From Megalobrama amblycephala (Eukaryota; Chordata; Actinopteri; Cypriniformes; Xenocyprididae), in contig NC_063045.1 of the NCBI RefSeq assembly GCF_018812025.1, forward strand, positions 52,272,579-52,336,578: DNA of 64,000 bases. Reading direction: 5' to 3'. Both the position numbers and the translations under genes were made by a program. Positions 55,328-64,000 of this stretch are shown one piece after another. Position 1 is the stretch's first letter. Each line of letters begins with the position of its first letter. A model generated the notes under the pieces. It was given only the letters and a program-made list of their open reading frames with translations, did not search any database and had not been told where the DNA came from.

Positions 55328-57955
55328 CTAACCCGCAAACACTTGAGGCTGAAGGGGAGGTGGCAGCCTGTCGTTCTCCACGTTCTCCGCATCGATCGCG
55401 GATGCTCGCGATTTGATCTCCAGTGGGTATCGCTCCAGGATCTCCTGCACCTCGCGGGCCACGCTGTCCTGCCATTCTGCCAGTTCGGTCTGCAGGCTTT
55501 GTGCCCCCTCCATGACCTGTTGCTGTCTCTTCTCAAGGTTGGATAGGACGCTGAGATTGTGATGGATCTGGCTAAGTGCTGGGTTGACACGGGAGCCACT
55601 CTGGAGCCAGGCTGCGGGATCATCTTGCCTTCGAGGGGAAGCCTGACCGGACATGTAGCGCTCAAAGTCCTCAGGGCTGAGATTCAAGGAGTGGGCGTCC
55701 AGCTTTTCTATGAAGGCAACGGCACAGCACTGCAGGAAACACGTGATGAAGATGAAATTGAGAAGATACAATAAAAAATGTGAAAGAGAAAATACATGAA
55801 TCCAAAAGACTAGACTAAACAGGAAGATTTATTCCCAGTTGCCGTATGACTAATCGGCCTGCAAATTTCAGCAGTAATTACAGTGGCCCCAAACTGTATT
55901 TGGACACTTTTGCCACACTTTAAAATATATACATTTCATTGCATTAGATAACAAAATATCAAACCAAGTGACATACATTTAAAAGAATAAAGTACACGTT
56001 TGGACCAAATTATTCCACAAAAAATTACTTTAAGGCCAAATAAGGGCCACATTCAAATTATGTATGGACCTACCAGGTTGGTGAAGTAGTATCCATCCTC
56101 TCCTGTCATAAGCCTTGAGGGGTTGCAGAAGCGTGTGATGTACTGAATGTTGGACTGCAGCCGTGGAGGGTTGGCCTTTAACACGATATAGATGAGGGTG
56201 GGTAGGAAGTCATCTGCAGAAGCTGGTTCGTTCTTGGTGACCCTGATGGCGTTGAAGATGTGCTTGCTGCAACTGGTGATGAAGGCCAGTTTATCCCTGG
56301 GCACACGCTTAGAATCCATTTCAATAATATCTGTGGTTGACAAAAGAAGAAAAAAAAAAAAAAAGTGTATATTGATGGAAAACAGCAAATAAAAGGACAA
56401 AATAATACCAAGCTTTGCAGACTCACCTGTGATGGCTTTGACTACACTATCAGAGACCTCTGGGATCTCCTCATCCACAGGAACACACAACATCTGAATG
56501 GTTACCCAATGTAAGGCCCTGAAAAACCAGCCATCATTCCATCATTCAAGGAGCTAATCAAGACCGCAGATTTTCAAGAAGAATGGTGTAAAAGCATCAT
56601 ACTTTCTTGAGGAATATTTTAACTAACTAAAAACATTTTCTTTAATTGAAATAAAGCTGAAATATAAATATAAACATTAGATGTAATACTTAAACGAAAA
56701 TTATAAATGTTGCCTTTGTAACTAACTGAAATAAGTTTAATCTGAAGTACTAAAATTAGAAACTAAAACTGAAATATTTTACAAAAACCAAAATTACAAA
56801 AACCTAAGCTAAAATGAAAATGAAAACTGAAAATATAAAAATAAATTCTAATTTAAAATATTAATAAATACTATAACAGTATATAAATAAAACTAAAATA
56901 ACACTGGCTGACCGTATCCTGCGCTGGGTGGCCAGGTCTTTTTTCTCATCATCTGAGGTCTCTGGACAGAAGACGCTCTTGTAGAGTCGAGTCATGATGT
57001 ATTTTTCCACTTGGTCCATCACCCTGTCCACCTTCTCTGAGGAGCCTGAGGAAAGAGGAACCCACTGAGGTTTACATTTGTAAAGGAAGCATTCATCTGA
57101 CTTCTGGCAAACTATTTCAAAAACCATGAAAAGTTAAAGGGATAGTTCACCCAAAAATTTACTCACCTTCAAGTTGTTCTAAACTTCTATGAATTTCTTT
57201 CTTCTGCTGAACACAAAATAAGGTATTTTGAAGAATATGGGTATCCAACCCCATTGACTTCCATGGAATGGAAAAAAAAATACTATGGAAGTCAATATGG
57301 CCCATCAACTGTTTGGTGACTGACATTTTTCAAAATATCTTCTTTTGTGTTCAGCAGAAGAAAGAAATTCATACAGGTTTGGAACAACTTAAGGGTGAGT
57401 AAATGATGACAGAATTTTCATTTTTGGGTGAACTATCACTTTAAGTCTAAATATAAATATGGCTCAGAGAAGTGAAGGAAATGGTCCGACCACAGCATTC
57501 TACAGAGAACAGCCCCTTTCACTGATATACAACAAAAAATCCTTTAGATATACTTGTGTTTTACTAACAAACATGAAATCTGTGATGCTTATCTCCAGTT
57601 TGTTACATAACCCTGCTCCCACATCAGCATGCTGGGACAACAATGAAGTTTCTTAGATAGTTAGCAGACATGATGGCTGGGTGTACAGGATTTGCCACAG
57701 TGCTGTTATTGTTAACGAAAACTATTAAAAAATATTTTTGTTAAATGAAATAAATCTGAGATAAAATATAATAAATATTATACAAAAAACTTTACAAACA
57801 TTAAAAAAAAAATTTATGTTGCCTTGGCAGCTAACTTAAAGAAAACAAAAAAACACTTAAGTTAAAGTACTAAAATTATTAAAACTGAAATAAAAATCTC
57901 TTTCATTCTTATTACAGAAGAAGAAATATTCAAAAATGACAGAAGCTACTACTAA

Positions 57956-58019
<64 letters not shown>

Positions 58020-61000
58020 AAAATTAATGATGAAGGGGTTTCATTTTGTAAATATTGCCCACTTTCTAAATAATTCTGCCTCCCCCAGTACATACAAAAA
58101 ATTTAGATAACATCTTTCAAATACCATTACAACAAAACATCCGGTCAGTAAGCGAATCAGATACGGCAGTCATGCAAATTGAATCAGTGAGTAATTCGTT
58201 TGAGTGATTCAAACCAGTAACTTGAGTCTTTTTGACAGACTCAGCACTGCTAAGTTTCTCTAAAGCATGAATCCTACCTTTAAAATGATTCAAGAGTCGG
58301 TCAGACATGCCCTGATAGAAGTCCTGCACACACTCAGACAGTTCTTCAGCACTGAGATCCTGCTTGTCAGAACGAATACAAAAAATATGCTTATTGAAAT
58401 GATAAACAGCTAAAAGTTGATGTGGGCATGTGACCCTGGTTCTGACCTTTTTATTTCCCATGCTCTCTATGAAAGCGCGGCTCTGCTTGTGGATCTCTCT
58501 GCCGGGTTTCTGCAAGGTCTTGAGGAACTCCAAGAAGTCTCGTGACACGCGATCGGTCTCGATGCTGGACTGACGGGTAATGGAAGGACTGGGCGTTTTT
58601 CCCTCGTGGCTCTCTGAGGAACACAAATAAGCGCACAGTATGTTTATAAAACAAACTGTATGAACAAAGTGGATATTAAAATAAATCAGCTGAAAATGGG
58701 AGTTCAGCAGAGTTCATCACAGAATGTCATGTGAAATTAAGTAAATTCCCATCATTCTACAACAACCAAAGTCCAATGGGTCTTTGAGAATCAAGAGATT
58801 AGCTTAGTATTAAAGGCTGAATTACACATGACTTTCTGCAAAGAATAAAGAAAACCCCCACTGAATAAACCAATGTAAAATGTCACATAATACATATATA
58901 TTCACAAGTCCAAATCAACTTGTAGCTCATAAAGGGAGAGGACAACCTTCTCAGAAGTAGGCACACTACTGAAATATTGATCTGTTACCATGCCAACACC
59001 TTTGACATCATATCAGAGTCAAAGAGTAGCTGAATGAAATGAGAGAGAATTCTAGCATGCTTTAGTTCAACACTGCACAAACAGATGCTATTGCACCGGT
59101 CTTTCTGAACGCCCCATTGACAGTAATGGAGCGTTAGAAGGATTTCAGCCTGAATGCATGCAGCTCATATATAACACTGATGCACTGGTTTGTTTTCTGT
59201 GATTTGTGCTGGAGGGCTACAGTGATGTCGCACTAATACCCACCTCTCAGCCTTGATACCAGAGCTGCCACCAGATTGACAAGAAAAGAGGAGGACGCAT
59301 GACAATGAGACAGTGAATAACACGAAAAACAATAGTAGGGTGAATTCAATCATGCCTTTTGATACACACACAACTAACATAGAGAAATGAACAAATACAC
59401 AGTATGGATCAGGGCAGTATGTCACAAAGAACATCTTCTGAGCTCAAAAATGTTTGTTGTACTTTGTGAAATACTTTTAGTAAAGACACTTTCAGACAGT
59501 TACCTCTTCAACACAGAACATCACACAAAAACGGGGTGGTCCACCTCAGAAAAGACAAACACTGCAATCTTCACCCACGTTCCCTTTTCATTACCCCAGA
59601 TTTTTCTTCAGGCTCTGTCAGTTACCTTCAGTGGGGGAGCCCATCTCCCAGGGTTGGGTAAAAATGCCCTTCAGATCCCTCAGGAGGGTTTCTCCATGGC
59701 TCTCCCTCCTGCCCTGCAACTTCTCCTCTTTCTCTTTCTCTCGTTTCTCGCTTTCTTTTTCAGGGGGGACTAAAACACCCAGGGTAGGCAAAGGGAAACG
59801 GGCGACACAGAAATGGAGGGGGTGAAATGGGGCGATTACAAATGTGGGGTTTCAGATGAGAACGTGAAAAAGATGTGGGAGAGGTGGGGCGGAGATCAGA
59901 CAGCAACGAGATGAAGAAAACAAACTGAGAGATGAAGGGTCGATCACTTGTTGAAATAAAATCATCTCATAAGAACATGATAGACAAATGATAAAATCAT
60001 GTGACTGCAAACATAAATGTATCAAATCATGCAAAGATTTATTACACTACTGGTCAAAAGTTTGTGGTCAGTAAGATTTTTTTTGAAAGAAAAATATTAA
60101 TACTTTTATTCAGCAAGGACACATTAAATTCACCATAAGCGACAGTTAAGGCATTTCTAATGTTACAAAATGTTTCTATTTCAATTAAATGCTGTTCAAA
60201 TAAATGTTTCTTGAGCAGCAAATCAGCATATTAGAATGATTTCTGATGGATCATGTGACACTGAAGAGTGTAATGATGCTGAAAATTCAGCTTTGCCATC
60301 ACAGGAATAAAATACATTTTAAAATATACTGATATAGATAACAGTTTTTGTGAATTGTAATATTTCTCTATTACAGTTTTACTGATTTTTAAAAAAATCA
60401 AACTACTTCTTACTAATTAAATAAAAAACATTATAAATCTTACTGACCCCAAACATTTGAACAGTAGTGTATACTTGACGTTTCAATGATAAAGCCTTTT
60501 AATTACCATCATTCATGTCTATTAAACTAATATTAAACTAGTTTAAGTTCCAAATTGTTGTTTTGTTGTTGCAAGCAGGCACAGTTTACAGCTTTATCAG
60601 AGAGATGTCATCTAATGAACATGGTAAAATCAAAATGGAACCATGTATGATGATGAGGGACGTCATTTGCATAGGAAGGATTGAGGAGATCCCAGAGGAA
60701 ACAGGAAGGATTTCCAGAAGGAATCCAGAAGCAAAAGGAAGTGTGATTTTTTTTTATGATTATTTTGGGCTCTAAGGGAAATGTAGCAACGTAAGGGAAA
60801 ATCTACAGCACTGACTCAGGTCTATGAAGCTCCACCAGTTTTTACTTGTCCAACCAATGATAATATTCCTACAGCATATTTTATCAAGGGCAAATAATAA
60901 TTTTGTCGGTGGCAGACGAACAACACCGCATCCAATCCACGAGCCACACCCACTGCTCGTCATCAGCTGACGACTCCTACCGCAAAACAACATTAATCAC

Positions 61001-61587
61001 ACTCATATCGCTCCAATCCCACCCTCCTCGTACCTTTTTTTGGTGCCGTGCGGGAGGAGGGGCTGAAGAACTTCTTCACGGTGGTGACCTTACGGGTCTT
61101 CTCATTGGTTTTCTTCTCCTCGAACTTGGAGAAGGTGGCGAGAGAGGGCTGAGAGTGGGACTGTGGAGGCTGGGTCTGAGAGGAACTGTGACTGCTGACA
61201 TAAGCTGCCTCCTCTTCTCTTTGCAGCCTGCGACAGGAAGCACATCATTGCATTACTCTGTCTGAACATCATTTCTGCTTTATGAATCTATTGGTTACGC
61301 TGAATGATTCTTTTACTTAATACTTAATGTGTGAACTAACGAAGCAAAACCACTACAGTTTAATACTCCACCTACATGAGAGTTTCATAAGCAACGTGTC
61401 CAACTTACTTCTCAGCCAGAGCCCAGTCCTCCTGGATCTGTCTCTGCCGGGCTTTCTGGTACTCCTCCCTCCAGCACTTGGAGCACAGGCCCTGCCAGGC
61501 AGCATTGCCATAGTAACCGCAGCCTTTCTTACACAGCAGTTCTGATTGGTCCACATGGATCCCCCGTCGCTCCGAACGCTGACTCAT
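55328..61587 (-). CDS. rabgef1: RABGEF1 (Rabex-5), Rab5 guanine nucleotide exchange factor and ubiquitin-binding protein
   Basis: Activates Rab5 on early endosomes together with Rabaptin-5 and binds ubiquitin through its A20 zinc finger and MIU helix (family knowledge). Exons in transcript order: 61409-61587, 61034-61227, 58447-58613, 58278-58359, 56913-57045, 56427-56518, 56074-56330, 55328-55729, giving 1506 nt or 501 aa (human 491). The ATG at 61587 begins [19 protein letters not shown]. Zinc finger: C19, C23, C35 and C38. VPS9 residues corresponding to human Rabex-5 D313, P317, Y354 and T357 are present as D322, P326, Y363 and T366. The C-terminus ends [13 protein letters not shown] candidate 48-codon cassette exon lies between exons 2 and 3. 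Confidence 0.97.
56074..58613 (-). CDS. rabgef1: rabgef1 exons 3-7: helical bundle and VPS9 domain
   Basis: Exon 3 (58447-58613) has [20 protein letters not shown]; exon 4 (58278-58359) [15 protein letters not shown]; exon 5 (56913-57045) [20 protein letters not shown]; exon 6 (56427-56518) [19 protein letters not shown]; exon 7 (56074-56330) [35 protein letters not shown] and [13 protein letters not shown]. Together these form the exchange domain with the catalytic Asp and Tyr in place. Confidence 0.95.
57134..57444. mobile_element. TTAA-flanked palindromic element, TIR TTAAAGGGATAGTTCACCC
   Basis: 311 bp, starting ttaaagggatagttcaccca and ending gggtgaactatcactttaa. Arms of about 120 bp mirror each other around a short loop (ccattgacttccatgg). 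It lies in a rabgef1 intron. Confidence 0.85.
57959..58017. repeat. (AT)n microsatellite
   Basis: About 58 bp of perfect alternating AT in a rabgef1 intron. Confidence 0.95.
59626..59769 (-). CDS. rabgef1: Candidate rabgef1 cassette exon (48 codons, in frame)
   Basis: On the minus strand, acceptor tgttttag and donor gtaactgac enclose 144 nt open in the rabgef1 frame. Phase is 1-1, fitting both neighbours (exon 61034-61227 ends with one base, exon 58447-58613 needs one). The peptide starts [20 protein letters not shown] and ends [10 protein letters not shown]. It is highly charged and not in the mammalian sequence I recall. Skipping it also keeps frame. Confidence 0.6.
60044..60471. mobile_element. 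MITE family A, copy 7
   Basis: It starts actactggtcaaaagtttgt and ends ccaaacatttgaacagtagt, with both terminal repeats and the blocks ttcagcaaggacacatta, atcatgtgacactgaaga and attcagctttgccatcacag. It lies in rabgef1 intron 2. Confidence 0.85.
61409..61587 (-). CDS. rabgef1: rabgef1 first coding exon: A20 zinc finger and start of the MIU helix
   Basis: The exon gives 59 codons plus 2 nt. [20 protein letters not shown] then KCWREEY is the A20-type finger; [11 protein letters not shown] starts the MIU ubiquitin-binding helix, which the next exon (61034-61227) continues with [12 protein letters not shown]. The second exon also carries [20 protein letters not shown]. The ATG is the first in frame; acceptor tacccag lies at 61603. 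Confidence 0.95.
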
Positions 61588-61602
61588 CGTGTCCCCTTTT
61601 GT
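61588..61602 (-). other. rabgef1: rabgef1 5'UTR part of the ATG exon
   Basis: Fifteen nt between the minus-strand acceptor (ctttacccag) and the ATG. Confidence 0.65.
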
Positions 61603-62461
61603 CTGGGTAAAGAAACAGGTTTGACATTGTGAACTGAATTTGCATATCCTGTCTGCAGTACATGCTGCAAGACAACAGGAGTCAGATTACATAATGTGCT
61701 CTGCAAAGACATGCAACTCATGCAGAACACATCACAAATGTCAACATTGCTAAAAACGAGACAAGAGGAGTCATTTCAATAATCTGATAATCTGAGCAAA
61801 GCTGAAAGTGAAACTGCTGTGAATATCAGATATTCAGACTTTGATATTTTCTAAAGGGTAAACATGCGAATGAAACATAATATATATCACTGATATATTA
61901 TATATATATACTGATATATAAATAATGCGAATGAGACATGATGCCAAACAGCCAATTTAAACAAATGCATCTCAACTGAAATGACAAAGTGAGTAGATCA
62001 GACATGTTCGATCTGGTCTCTTTATAGCTTTAATGAAATAAATGTTTAAAAACACAAGCACTCTGATCAACACTGATGACATGACTTTAAACTCCGAGTA
62101 TTAAGTTACATCACATAACGTTACTGACATCGTTCGTTCAATACCGGGGGTTGTAGCTTATTTTCACTGCTGACTAAACATTTATTAAGTGTATAATGGA
62201 GGGTTTACATTTACAATCAACTTAGAAAATATATTATCTACTGAAAATAACATTGAATGTAATTTAATCCGCCGCAGGCAAACACGTCAAGCTAGCAAAA
62301 CAGCTAACGTTACGTGGCTAGAAACAAACGCAATAACTCACTGTCAGCAAGATATAAGATAAATACACAATATTCCGACTAAAACTACATTAAACAATTT
62401 TTTTTTAAATAAACAGCAAGTTTTCGTGTGTAATGGTAATCTACCAGAGAGCGACAGATAC

Positions 62462-62510
62462 CTCGTCAGCGGTCTCGTCTCCGGGTCACAATGACATCAT
62501 ATCCTCGCGA
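62462..62510 (-). other. rabgef1: Predicted non-coding first exon of rabgef1
   Basis: Minus-strand donor CTGACGAG|gtatctg at 62462. The exon side is CpG-rich. The upstream boundary is not fixed. Confidence 0.55.
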
Positions 62511-62560
62511 CTGGTGTGAGCGTTGTGTGGGCGGGGCTATAGGCGGGCTGAGCTCCAAAT
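62485..62560 (-). promoter_or_regulatory. rabgef1: rabgef1 core promoter region
   Basis: Within 75 bp lie a CRE-like TGACATCA (62492-62499), a tcgcga motif, a GC box (tgggcggggc, 62528-62537) and a second ggcggg. There is no TATA box. This is a CpG-type promoter directly upstream of the predicted first exon. Confidence 0.5.
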
Positions 62561-62674
62561 GTCAAAAGTCCCTCAGTGCATATATCAAAGTATTTCATCA
62601 ACTTTTTTAATCTCTGTACAAAATCTGATAAATGAAGCATTATTATAAACGTTTAAAAAGAAAAAGCCCTGCTT

Positions 62675-64000
62675 CTAATAAATTGCAAAATATTTGGTTT
62701 ATTATCAGCACAATAAGAGCCAGTACAATAATGCAATTCAAACAACAGTATACAACAAATGTACAACAGAGAACAAATATGCATCGGTTTAGACTCGAGC
62801 AACATAAAGTAAACTGGGCAAAGCCAGTTAGGATTAACAGATGCGTTTCATCTCGTATTAAATATTCTGCTGCCAAAACACAGAGAGCTCATGCAACTTC
62901 ATGTGGCCTTCACAGCTCTCACAGCAAACCAATGAGAGAGAGGTTTCAGAAGACTAAATGAACAAATACTGCTAAATCATATGCAATTGTTGAGGGTTAT
63001 GGCAATTAAAAGCATGGACAAAAGCTACTGGCAGCAGAAAATAATTTCATAAAGTGTCAAAGTAGCAAAATAGGCAATCTAACCTGCAATAAGGTGGCTA
63101 ACAGTCTTTTAGTATAATTTTAAATATATACTTCTTTTGATTCACATTCAGGAGATTTCATTTTCAACGTAGTACGTAAACTTATTCTAAAAAATACATT
63201 TTTGAGAAGGTTTATTTATGTACATAAATCAAAAATTGTATGCTTGCCTAGTGGTGTATGGTTATTTTAGAAGGCTTTTTGTGAAGCTTTGGGTGGTTTT
63301 AAATACCAGACCTTTGTATTCTAGTTAAAGTCAGTATCTGTTTGATCTGTAGTGCTTATTATTGGCAACAAAATATAGATCAGGTCCTACATATATAAGT
63401 GGTTAAACAATTGGGTAAAATAATTTTAAAATACTATAGGGAAAAAAGGGTTTTCTTCTTAAGAAATACATCACAACCAATGGCAAACGTCCAATTTCCC
63501 AATTTGAGTCCAGTTGTTTGATTCTTTGATCCAACACTTAATACATTCATTACATCTAACACAGAAACATATTTGCAGAGATGTCGTAATAATTAGAATA
63601 GGAAACACTGTTTCACATAAATTCACTTCCTCTGAGGACAATTCCAGAAAACCCTTTTAAAACTATCACTGGATGGAACAATTCTGGGTTTATTCTAAGT
63701 TAAACAATTACTTACAAAAACTAAGGAATCAATAGAGCTGCCCATAAAGGAAATTTCGGGTTGCAAACTGCAGTTTCATGAAGAAACAAAAGAGCAACTG
63801 CCACAATAACAGCCATCTTATTGAAAAGCTTGTCATTATTATTTCCACTCATTTCGAGTAGGATTCCATGATTTTGCTGGTTCATTGTAACTGTAGACAG
63901 CAGCAAACATCACTTGCTCAGACCTTGTGCACTTGGCAAAACACCTCACCATCACCACCAGGTGATTTTAAACTCATAGATGGGCCTTTTGCAGTAGTAG
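62675..64000 (-). other. Possible 3'UTR of a further minus-strand gene (kctd7 candidate)
   Basis: Non-coding, repeat-poor DNA. On the minus strand it ends with AATAAA (62698-62703), followed by a U-rich stretch, the usual layout of a polyadenylation site. In human, KCTD7 lies directly upstream of RABGEF1 on the same strand, so a kctd7 3'UTR is the natural guess. No KCTD7 coding sequence is in the window, so the identity is unproven. Confidence 0.3.

Overview
The window is teleost nuclear DNA, most likely from a cyprinid (carp, goldfish or zebrafish group). It holds split genes with GT-AG introns, vertebrate-type proteins, a very high load of short inverted-repeat DNA transposons of kinds common in cyprinids, and Tc1-like transposon remains. 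There is no bacterial, plasmid or phage content. Species-level placement is inference.

Three protein-coding genes were reconstructed exon by exon; every junction keeps the reading frame. (1) ppm1e, a PP2C-type Ser/Thr phosphatase, lies on the + strand at 2599-19493. Six exons are visible; the first coding exon is not in the window. (2) trim37, a RING / B-box / coiled-coil / MATH E3 ubiquitin ligase, lies on the - strand at 52485-32262. All 24 coding exons are present, giving 951 aa. (3) rabgef1 (Rabex-5), the Rab5 exchange factor with an A20 zinc finger and a VPS9 domain, lies on the - strand at 61587-55328. Eight constitutive coding exons give 501 aa, and a 144-nt in-frame candidate cassette exon would raise this to 549. 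A non-coding first exon is predicted for trim37 (about 53.2 kb) and for rabgef1 (about 62.5 kb). The right edge (about 62.68-64 kb) looks like the 3'UTR of a further - strand gene, possibly kctd7.

Layout: 1-2598 ppm1e intron 1 (TTAA-flanked inverted-repeat element; MITE split by a solo LTR); 2599-19493 ppm1e; 19494-32261 convergent intergenic DNA (duplicated unit split by a Harbinger-like insert, a repeat-poor block at 24.0-25.4 kb, a foldback element); 32262-53300 trim37; 53300-55327 trim37 promoter and rabgef1 3'UTR; 55328-62510 rabgef1; then the putative neighbouring 3'UTR.

The three genes belong to unrelated pathways: kinase and actin signalling, centrosome and peroxisome ubiquitination, and endosomal Rab5 activation. 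Their proximity is synteny, not an operon. ppm1e facing trim37 tail to tail matches the human 17q22 arrangement; rabgef1 is on chromosome 7 in human. The most unusual content is the repeat landscape: nested insertions with readable target-site duplications, and many unrelated TTAA-flanked families whose ends share the heptamer TTAAAGG. I found no convincing new biological system.
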